A stretch of 64,000 bases of DNA. Source: Brevibacillus composti (GTDB taxonomy: Bacteria; Bacillota; Bacilli; Brevibacillales; Brevibacillaceae). The translations under genes were made by a program, and so were the position numbers. The notes below the pieces were generated by a model, which was not told the origin of the DNA, searched no databases, and worked only from the letters and a program-made list of their open reading frames with translations. The stretch covers positions 3,521,501 to 3,585,500 of the forward strand of contig NZ_CP066308.1 of NCBI RefSeq assembly GCF_016406105.1. The letters are read 5' to 3'. Numbering within the stretch: the first letter of the stretch is position 1; each line of letters opens with the position of its first letter. Below are positions 31,906 through 39,933 of this stretch, piece after piece.

Positions 31906-34179
31906 TTACTCCTTCCCTGCGGAATTCCTCCTCTTTTCTTTTCTCCGCAGCTCCAGGAAAAAGAGCAATGCCACTGTAAACACACCGATCATCACGAAGA
32001 TGACCCATAGCGGGATGGCAGGCGCTGCCTGTTCATCTGCTTCGCTGGCGGGAACGTCACTCTCGGATTCTCCCGGAATGGAAAAAACTTCTCCCGATTT
32101 GCTCATCACGAGCATGTGGCTGTTCACGTGATCCGCTTTCAAGAAATCGAGGAACTTGGCTACGTCCAGCTTCGGCGGCCCCTGATCCCCGTGACTGACG
32201 GGGGTAAAGATCGCCATATGCTTCCCGGCATTCCATACGGAAGGCTGGATCCAGGCGATTTGCTCTGTCATCTCGTTGATGACATTGGGCACAGCGGACT
32301 GCAGCTTTCCGCCCTGCATTTGGACGAGCAGCTTGTCTTGTGCCGACGCCAAAGAGGGAAACTGGTCAAGCGAACCGATCAAGATCACATTGTACTGATT
32401 CAGCTGCTGTTTCTCCTGTTCTCCCAGAGGTTCGCGAAAGACGCGAAAATCATTGCGGCCGCGTGTCTCCATGGCGATGTTATTGACGAGGGAGGAGAGT
32501 TGCGTCAGGTGCTCGGAACCCGCCTTTTCAGGCAACAGAAAGGCGGCATCGGTGAAATCGTCATGGGCCATGAACGGAGCGGGCCAGTAACGGAAGCTGC
32601 TCTCGCTTCTATATTCATGAGCCACATTCAATGAGCTTTCTTTATCAATAAAAATCCATCGGCCATTGTTCCGCTCCCTGACGCAGGCACCGCTCGTCGG
32701 CTCGATATGGGCGGAGATTTTCACGTCCAAGCCCCTGCCGGACTCCTTGATCTGTTTCGCGGATAGCGGGACGCGGATGGTGTAATGGTCGCCGTGATGA
32801 TCCTCCGCCTTTAGCTGATCCAAAGGATAAGTCGTGGGGATTCCGCCAACGGTCACGGTCAAAGCGGGCTGTGACTGCGGTCCCTTGGCCCCCTTGCCTT
32901 TTGTGGACTCCTTTGCATCGAGGTCGCTGAGGAGCAACGGCGATACCTTCACTTTCAGATCCAATGTGCTATGGCCCGTCAGTTTCCAATGGGAGGGAAC
33001 CTGCAGCATGAGCTGGCTGGACTCTCTTTCGATTTCATCCAGCAGGATATGATCATAGCCAAAGGAGGAGAGCGTCAGCTCTTTTTCTCGCTTCACCTGT
33101 TCTTCTACAGCCGGCCCGTCATTTACCGCCAAACGGTTCCCCGCCAGTTGGCGGTTCAGCGACGGGTTCGTCAGGATGTCGATGTTTTTTCTGATGACGG
33201 CATCATCCTCGGCCGTCACGAGCATCATCATCTTGGTGCGATCCTCCGCCTTGCCGGCAAGCGAAGCGTACGCAATGGCCAATTCCTTGTCATTTGTGTC
33301 CACGGGCCGAGTCGTTGCCGCGCCCCGCAGGGCTCCCTTCCAGTCGGAGCGTTTTCCGACAGCCAGTGCATGTTGTCGGCTGCTTCCCTCCGCTTTTTCC
33401 CATTCGGTTTCCGTCATGATCGGCAAAGGCCGCTTCGTGGCTGTATAGGACGAAAGCGAGGTGGCCAGCAGCAGCGCCGATGTGATGATGTCGTTCGACG
33501 GGGAATCGGGGACGACGATCACACTGTACACTTCTACGTCCGTACCCGGTTCCACAAAGGGATAGGGGAAATCATTCAGTAGATCTTTGGTTTGAACGGA
33601 TGACTTGGTATCGATAAATACCAGCGAAGAAGCGCCGACTTTTACCCAGTTAGCCGGATTGTACTGATCATTGCAGAGATCATCCGAGATGAGGCCATGT
33701 TTGGAAATCGTGATTTTATGAAATCCCTCTGTCGTTTCGTCGCGGCCGAGTGGGATGGTCAGCTTGGTTTGCTTGCTCGTTTCGGCCGTCAAAAATATGC
33801 TTTTGAGCGGCTTGTCATCGACGCTGACCGTCAACGTCGATTGGGAGGGGATCAGCAAGTCCGAATGGGCGATCGTCAATTCCAGGTAATGATTGCTCCC
33901 CAGCTCCGCTTTGGGCACCTTGTAGTAAAAATCCTGCGCCGCATCGACTCCCGTGAGGGTCACTGTTTCGGGCAGAAAGCGATAGACGTAGCCCGGGGAA
34001 GTCCCGGCCACATTGGGTGAAAAACGAACGGGCTCGTTCTCTTTCACGGGTTGAAAGCTTACAGGTAGGCTTCCTCGCAAAACGGTTTCCGTTTGGGCAA
34101 GCAAGCCGGGCGCGTATTGTCCCATCATCAAGGCGGCTGTCCCCATAGACAGCACCGCCCGTTTCCATGTTCTCTTCAT
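31906..34179 (-). CDS. ydaN: BcsB-like exopolysaccharide synthase subunit (YdaN)
   Basis: The protein has 757 residues. A signal peptide (1-28) leads into a long extracellular BcsB-type region (carbohydrate-binding and flavodoxin-like repeats, e.g. YLELTIAHSDLLIPSQSTLTV, then VNNIAMETRGRN). A single C-terminal membrane helix (about 728-748) and a basic tail end the protein. In cellulose synthesis BcsB contacts the synthase and guides the polymer out. Here it is the last gene of a five-gene operon. The start has GGTGAGG; a 14-bp palindrome at 34192-34205 lies in the 33-bp gap from ydaM. Confidence 0.88.
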   Translation of the reverse strand: MKRTWKRAVLSMGTAALMMGQYAPGLLAQTETVLRGSLPVSFQPVKENEPVRFSPNVAGTSPGYVYRFLPETVTLTGVDAAQDFYYKVPKAELGSNHYLELTIAHSDLLIPSQSTLTVSVDDKPLKSIFLTAETSKQTKLTIPLGRDETTEGFHKITISKHGLISDDLCNDQYNPANWVKVGASSLVFIDTKSSVQTKDLLNDFPYPFVEPGTDVEVYSVIVVPDSPSNDIITSALLLATSLSSYTATKRPLPIMTETEWEKAEGSSRQHALAVGKRSDWKGALRGAATTRPVDTNDKELAIAYASLAGKAEDRTKMMMLVTAEDDAVIRKNIDILTNPSLNRQLAGNRLAVNDGPAVEEQVKREKELTLSSFGYDHILLDEIERESSQLMLQVPSHWKLTGHSTLDLKVKVSPLLLSDLDAKESTKGKGAKGPQSQPALTVTVGGIPTTYPLDQLKAEDHHGDHYTIRVPLSAKQIKESGRGLDVKISAHIEPTSGACVRERNNGRWIFIDKESSLNVAHEYRSESSFRYWPAPFMAHDDFTDAAFLLPEKAGSEHLTQLSSLVNNIAMETRGRNDFRVFREPLGEQEKQQLNQYNVILIGSLDQFPSLASAQDKLLVQMQGGKLQSAVPNVINEMTEQIAWIQPSVWNAGKHMAIFTPVSHGDQGPPKLDVAKFLDFLKADHVNSHMLVMSKSGEVFSIPGESESDVPASEADEQAAPAIPLWVIFVMIGVFTVALLFFLELRRKEKRRNSAGKE

Positions 34180-34212
34180 TTTTTCCTCACCTATTCACGT
34201 GAATATGTCTTT

Positions 34213-35472
34213 TTAGCTCTTCTCTTGTCCAAAGCGTTCTGTCTTGTACCATTTCAGCTCCTGCTTACATACGACTCGCTTGATTTCCAGATAAAGGGCA
34301 TACAGAACCAACAAAATCCATACCTGAGAGTACGTAAAGTACATCAGCAGCACGATCAGAAAACTTTTCAAATGAAGCTGGTTCTTTTCGATGCTGAGTG
34401 CAATCATAACCTCAGTTACATAGAGGAAATAGGCGAGCACCCATAAGATGATGGAGATAACCCCCACGTTCAAGTTCAGATCGACAAACAGATTCACCAC
34501 AAACAATACATCGGAGACAATGACACCCATGAAAAACAAAAAGTAGGTAAAGAAGAAATAAATGAGGTCGAACACAATGCTTTTCCGCTTCAACGAAAAC
34601 AGCCGCCAGAAAAACTTCATGACCACATATTGGTTCCCTCTGGCCCATCTGGTCCGTTGCTTCCACCATACCTTCCAATTCTCCGGTTCTTGCTCCCAGG
34701 TAATGGCTGCCGGAAAAAAGCGAATATAGTACCCTTCGTTATAGACGCGAATCGTCAGCTCCGTGTCTTCTGCCAGCGCTTTGGCATCCCAGCCGCCCAG
34801 CTGTTCGATCAGCGAACGGCGAATGGCAAAATTGGTTCCCGGTATGGTCGTTACCCCGAACCAGTGGAAGCGGCCGGCTTGTGCCATCCACTGAAAACAG
34901 ATCGTCTCGATGTTGATAAATTGCGTAAGCAGATTCTTCGCCGCATTTACCACGCGGAATTTGCCTACGACCACCCCTGCCCGCGGATCGTTTTGCAGGG
35001 CTAACACCAGGTAATAGACGGCCTTGCGTTCGGGCGTATTGTCCGCGTCGTATACGACGATGATCTCCCCCGAGGAATGCTTGAGACCGTAGTTCAGTGC
35101 GGAAGACTTTCCCACCCCCGCGTAGGGCGGCTCCGTATGCACCGCTTTGATGAAATCGTATTTGGCCGCATAGGACTCGGCAATCTCCCCCGTCCGATCA
35201 CGGGAGTTGTCATTGATCACGATGACCTCCAGCTGATCCTTGGGATAATCTAACCGGATCATCGCCTTCAGGGTCCGCTCGATGACGACCTCTTCGTTAT
35301 GTGCGGGAATCAGGATGCTGACTTTCGGCAGCGATTTCCCCTGGCTCTCCCACTCCTTGATCGGGCGGGTATAGCGCAGGTAGTGAGAATACCCTCCCTG
35401 CATCAAGAACATGTGATAGAGCAGCATGACCCAAATCAGAGACAGCGACAGGTAAAACAAGCCGTTAGCCAT
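34213..35472 (-). CDS. ydaM: Processive family 2 glycosyltransferase (YdaM)
   Basis: The protein has 419 residues. An N-terminal helix (1-20) is followed by a GT2 domain: VSILIPAHNEE, INDNSRD, the VVYDADN D-x-D for nucleotide-sugar and metal, the ALAEDTELT base Asp, and QRTRWARG equal to the Q-x-x-R-W motif of processive beta-glycan synthases. Four to five C-terminal membrane helices form the export channel. It is related to cellulose and poly-GlcNAc synthases; the sugar is unknown. It lacks a PilZ domain, so c-di-GMP control must come from another protein, most likely YdaK. Confidence 0.92.
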   Translation of the reverse strand: MANGLFYLSLSLIWVMLLYHMFLMQGGYSHYLRYTRPIKEWESQGKSLPKVSILIPAHNEEVVIERTLKAMIRLDYPKDQLEVIVINDNSRDRTGEIAESYAAKYDFIKAVHTEPPYAGVGKSSALNYGLKHSSGEIIVVYDADNTPERKAVYYLVLALQNDPRAGVVVGKFRVVNAAKNLLTQFINIETICFQWMAQAGRFHWFGVTTIPGTNFAIRRSLIEQLGGWDAKALAEDTELTIRVYNEGYYIRFFPAAITWEQEPENWKVWWKQRTRWARGNQYVVMKFFWRLFSLKRKSIVFDLIYFFFTYFLFFMGVIVSDVLFVVNLFVDLNLNVGVISIILWVLAYFLYVTEVMIALSIEKNQLHLKSFLIVLLMYFTYSQVWILLVLYALYLEIKRVVCKQELKWYKTERFGQEKS

Positions 35473-37243
35473 GATAATCTTGCTCCTGAAAAAGTTGTTT
35501 CCGCAAATTCATTCGATTTCGCAGCGTGTACAGCAAAAACAGCAGGACCATGACCGTGACAAGCGCGGCCACTCCCCAGAGAATCTTCTGCATGGCTTCC
35601 CCGTGTTTTACGGGAAGCACAGGGGGTAAATTCGGATTCTCCAGGTCCGTCACCAACGACGAAGAAGCGGGGATCACGCCCTGGGAGACGAGCGTCTTCC
35701 ACTCCTCCTCCCCGTACATCTGCCTGAGATCGATCCAACTCAGGCCGGGCACCGTCTCCATGTAGGAAATCAGTTCTTGCAAATGGTCGATTCCCAGATA
35801 GGGATGATAAAACATCCCAAACACCCCATCCCGAACGAATTCGATATTTTTCATTTTTTCCGCCATGTCTGCCAGCGGTGTCAGCGAGGTTGGATCATAA
35901 TAGCCGATCGTTTCCGGCAGCAGCATCATGCCATGTAAAAAGGAAGGCGTGGACAAGTAGGGCGGACTGTTCATGATTTCCCAGTCGCGGTCCCCCAGTT
36001 GGGCCTGTCCCAGCACAAAGCGGAAATACTCCGATACGATCTGGTAGCCCCTTTGGCTGATCGTATAGTGAGGTGCCTCAAAACCGACGGGGTACAGTCC
36101 CAGCTCCGTCAACTCCTGAATGCCTCGCTCCACGCGGGTGCGGATATACCGCTCCTCATAGGCCCGGTTCTGTTCCAGATAGCGTTCATACGCTTCCGTC
36201 GTGGCGAAGTCGTACAGATTCTTCGTGCGGACGAGCGTTTCGGGCGGCCCGGAGACGGGACTGTTATTCTTGACATCCCAAAACTCAAATCCCTCTCCCG
36301 TTTCCGACTGGCGATACTGATGCGTATACCCGTGCAAAAGAATACTGGCCCCTCTCGATTGCAGATGCCGGAGAACTTCCACGAGCTCCCGGTTCTCTTT
36401 TAGGTGGTGGAGCTGAAGTGTTTGCGGATTCGTGTAGACGGGGATCAAGGCAATCATGAAGGGAATGTTTCGATCGGCCAAAAAATCGCCGGTTTCCTTC
36501 AAGAGCGCTGCATCCGAATACGGATGAACGTCCTCAAGCCGGATGTACGCATAATGGCCAGCATGATGAGGCTGCTGAAAAAAGGAGTGGAGCGCTTCTC
36601 CCAGAAAAGCATGAAACGGCTGGAACAGATTGTCGGTCGCGAAATAATAGGCATCCTGCCGCTGAATCAGCAAAGGATGTGCGTAGGGACCGCTCCAGCC
36701 CCAGAGCAGCGTGTCCCCGCTCTCCGCCTGTATGTGCCTGATGACGTAATTTTGTTCAAGCGGCATTGGAGAGGCGGTCTTTGACAGCGAAATCGCGCTG
36801 ATATCAACAGGCTGATTCGCGCTCAAGAAGGAATACCGGCTCCCCAGCTGCTCGACATTGGCCCCGATCGCCAGCATCTTTCCCTGATACGTGGACAATA
36901 GCTGCCGGGCGGCTTGGGGGAGAGGAGCAGCAAACGTCCCGCCGTAAACCAGATGCGTTACATTTTCCATATCGGTAGCGGACAGTTCGGCATCGCTGAC
37001 GTACCTCGCATCAGCGGTGAAGTGGCCGAGCAACAGATCAAGCATTCTGATTTTTTCCGTGATCTCACCGCTCTCCGTGGTATACACCACGAGTACCTTT
37101 GGTTTTTGATCCGCTGTCCCTGTTGCCTCCGCCACAGGCGGCAATACCAAAAAGCAAATGACCATCAGACAAATTCCCAGACAGGTCCGCCGTTTTGCCC
37201 GGCCATGTTTACTGAATATATTGTTCAAGCTCTTTTCTTGCAT
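35465..37243 (-). CDS. ydaL: DUF2334 polysaccharide-deacetylase-like protein (YdaL)
   Basis: The protein has 592 residues with a signal peptide (about 19-40). An N-terminal flavodoxin-like region (KVLVVYTTESGEITEKI) and a DUF2334 NodB-like domain (about 240-500) follow. The domain carries RLEDVHPYSD, ILLHGYTHQYR (the H-G-x-T-H metal motif), and FEAPHYTIS. A C-terminal membrane helix (about 548-570) anchors it outside the cell. Deacetylation of the operon's polymer is the natural inference. Its start lies 35 bp inside ydaK and its stop overlaps ydaM by 8 bp. Confidence 0.88.
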   Translation of the reverse strand: MQEKSLNNIFSKHGRAKRRTCLGICLMVICFLVLPPVAEATGTADQKPKVLVVYTTESGEITEKIRMLDLLLGHFTADARYVSDAELSATDMENVTHLVYGGTFAAPLPQAARQLLSTYQGKMLAIGANVEQLGSRYSFLSANQPVDISAISLSKTASPMPLEQNYVIRHIQAESGDTLLWGWSGPYAHPLLIQRQDAYYFATDNLFQPFHAFLGEALHSFFQQPHHAGHYAYIRLEDVHPYSDAALLKETGDFLADRNIPFMIALIPVYTNPQTLQLHHLKENRELVEVLRHLQSRGASILLHGYTHQYRQSETGEGFEFWDVKNNSPVSGPPETLVRTKNLYDFATTEAYERYLEQNRAYEERYIRTRVERGIQELTELGLYPVGFEAPHYTISQRGYQIVSEYFRFVLGQAQLGDRDWEIMNSPPYLSTPSFLHGMMLLPETIGYYDPTSLTPLADMAEKMKNIEFVRDGVFGMFYHPYLGIDHLQELISYMETVPGLSWIDLRQMYGEEEWKTLVSQGVIPASSSLVTDLENPNLPPVLPVKHGEAMQKILWGVAALVTVMVLLFLLYTLRNRMNLRKQLFQEQDYHG

Positions 37244-38063
37244 CGTGTACCAGCTCCAATGGGTCGCTCATATCCTCTCTGTACGAGGCAAGTCCAAACG
37301 CAATGGTGAGGGTAATCTGCTTGTTTTTTCGCCTCAACGTGTGATGTTGCAGCAGCTTCTCGATTTTGGCGATAACGATTTGTGCATTTTCCTCTGTACT
37401 GTTTGCCAGCAGGATCGCAAACGTATCCTCATGGGGCCGGTATTTCCTGTCCGTAATCCTCGTTTTCTGCCTCAACAGCTCTGCCAGTGATTGAAGCAAG
37501 TGTTCGGTTTCCTTCCGCCCATACAGATCCACAAACTGACGAAAATACAGGATTTTTACATACAAAAGAGAAAACGGGGTCCCCGTCCGCCGTGCACGGC
37601 TAAATTCCTCTTCTAGATCAAAAGAAAACCTCTTTTCATTATCAAAGCCCGTATCCGCGTCAATGCTTACCAGCTCGTCAAATTTGCTGTTCATCTCGTC
37701 GTTCTCGGCTAGAATCGTGCTCATGATCCGGTGGGGAAGGCCTGAAGTGACCGCCGCTCCCAAAAAGAACGTCATCCAGATAATCAGTTCCTCTACTGAA
37801 AACCGGAGCGGCATGGCGGCAAAATGGGACCAGATCAACAGGCTTCCCCAAACGAAAAGAACCACGAGACACACGCCCAAAGCCGCCAAAAGTCCCTTCA
37901 TCATCCCGGTGACCATAATGATCGCCGTACTCAAAAAAAGGGACCAGGTCAGCCAATCCTGCATGGCCTGTCCGAAGGTGTAGAAACAAAGGAGTATGGT
38001 AAAAAGAAAAAGTATGGTCTGTCGCAGAAAATAGTCCTTTTCCTTAGTGTAAAAGCCCTTCAT
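37209..38063 (-). CDS. ydaK: Degenerate GGDEF c-di-GMP receptor (YdaK)
   Basis: The protein has 284 residues. Three to four N-terminal membrane helices (about 15-105) precede a GGDEF domain (about 130-280). The active-site loop reads HEDTF (211-215) instead of GGDEF, so cyclase activity is not expected. The inhibitory-site motif is kept: RITD at 202-205, nine residues before the loop exactly as in R-x-x-D-x-x-x-R-x-GGDEF. This is the known arrangement of Bacillus subtilis YdaK, a c-di-GMP receptor for the yda polysaccharide. It overlaps ydaJ by 20 bp and ydaL by 35 bp. Confidence 0.9.
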   Translation of the reverse strand: MKGFYTKEKDYFLRQTILFLFTILLCFYTFGQAMQDWLTWSLFLSTAIIMVTGMMKGLLAALGVCLVVLFVWGSLLIWSHFAAMPLRFSVEELIIWMTFFLGAAVTSGLPHRIMSTILAENDEMNSKFDELVSIDADTGFDNEKRFSFDLEEEFSRARRTGTPFSLLYVKILYFRQFVDLYGRKETEHLLQSLAELLRQKTRITDRKYRPHEDTFAILLANSTEENAQIVIAKIEKLLQHHTLRRKNKQITLTIAFGLASYREDMSDPLELVHDARKELEQYIQ

Positions 38064-39186
38064 TATACAACTCCCTTTCCGCTACCAAGGGGACCAGGTT
38101 ATCAAAGATATGCGTATCCATCGTATTGTAGTTGATGTAGCCGCCATACCAGACACTGCCCGGATTTCTGGTCTGCATGCGGTTCATGCGAAAATAGAGG
38201 TCCTGGGCGAAAGTGTGCTCCTGCAGCTCAACCGCCGCCAAAATAGCCAAGCCGTAAACCGCCGGCGATTCAAAACGAACACTCGGTGTTTTCGCGATCG
38301 CATCGTATCTTCCATACAGCAGGCCATGCGCATAAAACTGTTCCTTGAGGAACTTCCACACCTCGGGCGATGGATGCCCCTCCTTTGCCCGGTGGTAGAG
38401 GATGTACAATTGGTCAATCAGATTCACTTCCTGGTGATACTCGTATTGCTTCGTCTGAATGTTGTAGGAAAAAGGAAAAAACCCGTTTTTCAGGGGGATC
38501 GCTTTCAAAAACTGTTCATTCTGCGCATAGACTGCGTGCTCCACCGCATTGTCGTTTGCCAGTCTTTTCAAAGCGACCGTATTGAGATAAGAGAGGGTCA
38601 TGACGGGACTTGCCCACTTTGCGCGCACATCGTAAAAATCACCGAGCAAACCATCCACGATCTGATTTTTCTCCAGACTGGCCCCGATTTTTTGGGCCAT
38701 CTCCGTGTAACGCTTGTCCCCCCATTTATCAGCCGCGAGATACAGTGCTTCCACCACTCGCAAGTCATCGATGGAGGCATTGGTGGAAACGGCAGGCTTC
38801 TCCGATCCGACCTTCCATGCGATCCAGCCGTCTTTCAGAAAATGCTGGAGCATTTGCAGACTTTGATCAAACAGCTTCTGATCCCCTTTTTCTACACAAT
38901 AGATCATCCACAAGCCGAGTGATTCGGAGAGTGCCTCTTCGCCCTCGGCAATCTCGTTATTTTGGGATATGTGCTGCTTCAAGTTCGTCTTCAGGAGCCC
39001 TGCTTCATTTCGCATGTGACGCGTGATGAACTCTTCTCCCGGCAGTTCTCTCTCTCGGGGCATCTGCACTTCCTCCCTCTCATCCGTTCCGCCCGCCTGA
39101 TTGGAAAAGGTCAAAACAGTCCCCGCTATGATGAAAGCAAAAATGATGGCCCCGCAAAGCCAGATCATCGGCTTGTTTATTTTCAT
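38044..39186 (-). CDS. ydaJ: GH8-like glycoside hydrolase family protein (YdaJ)
   Basis: The protein has 380 residues. The N-terminal anchor (about 5-25) is followed by an (alpha/alpha)6-barrel-like region with SLGLWMIYCVEKGDQKLFDQ, TNASIDDLRVVEALYLA (the acidic D-D-x-R motif of GH8-type enzymes), and SPAVYGLAILAAVEL. In related operons a GH8-family enzyme trims the nascent glycan. It is the first gene of the ydaJKLMN-type operon. ATG 39186 with AAGGATGGG is preferred over the start 45 bases upstream. No riboswitch or clear promoter is seen in the 230 bp before it. Confidence 0.85.
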   Translation of the reverse strand: MKINKPMIWLCGAIIFAFIIAGTVLTFSNQAGGTDEREEVQMPRERELPGEEFITRHMRNEAGLLKTNLKQHISQNNEIAEGEEALSESLGLWMIYCVEKGDQKLFDQSLQMLQHFLKDGWIAWKVGSEKPAVSTNASIDDLRVVEALYLAADKWGDKRYTEMAQKIGASLEKNQIVDGLLGDFYDVRAKWASPVMTLSYLNTVALKRLANDNAVEHAVYAQNEQFLKAIPLKNGFFPFSYNIQTKQYEYHQEVNLIDQLYILYHRAKEGHPSPEVWKFLKEQFYAHGLLYGRYDAIAKTPSVRFESPAVYGLAILAAVELQEHTFAQDLYFRMNRMQTRNPGSVWYGGYINYNTMDTHIFDNLVPLVAERELYNEGLLH

Positions 39187-39417
39187 GCAACCCATCCTTC
39201 TGTACTTGTGGCGTATCCCCCGATCTTTCACTCACTTTGTTATTCCGAGTGGCATCTTTCATTTCCTCCTGTGACTTACTGGAAAAGATCCGCCTGTGAT
39301 TATATCAACCTGCACTAAATCAATTCTGAATACCTCGCCATTCACCCATCCTGTGGCATAATGGAAATATACGATCATACCTGCAACCGAACTTTGGAAA
39401 AAAGTGGGGAATCCCGA

Positions 39418-39891
39418 ATGAAGCGATACATAGGCGTCATCGATCTCGGCTCAAACACTGCGCGGCTCGTCATCTACGAACAGAATGAGCGGGGACTGGT
39501 GTACGAGCGAGATAATATCAAGCGCGGACTGCGGCTTAGCGGCCACCTTCGCGATGGTGCGCTGGACGAGCAAGGCTGGGAGAAAACCATGGCCTGCATG
39601 CGCCAATTTCGAGACATTTTGACAGCACGCCAGGTCTCTGACGTGATCGGCGTGGCCACGGCGGCGGTCAGGCAGGCGGCAAACGGCAGCGAGCTGATGG
39701 GCGCGATCGAAACAAAATCTCCGCAGCCATCGCCTGATCTCTCGTATCAACAACCCGGCGTCTTTCCTGAACGGGTACGGGCCAGTGAACATAGTGAACG
39801 GGATATCCGTACATGCTCAATCCTCCCGACAGTTAGGGTATTACCTACCCTCAGCTTATGTTCCGCCCAGAAGGTGGTGCGCCCAAGTTAG
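39418..39891 (+). pseudogene. Truncated Ppx/GppA-family phosphatase gene
   Basis: The first 105 codons or so read as a normal Ppx/GppA N-terminus: YIGVIDLGSNTARLVIYE (phosphate-1 loop), then VIGVATAAVRQAANGSELM. Full enzymes have roughly 300-510 residues. After GAIETK (about 39720) the sequence no longer resembles the family and the frame stops at 39891. The foreign tail of roughly 180 bp (39720-39900) matches nothing I recognise. The remaining fragment lacks most of the catalytic domain and should be inactive. Confidence 0.8.
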
Positions 39892-39933
39892 GGAATCACC
39901 TCGCGTTTTCCCGTCCGGATGACCCGACTTACG

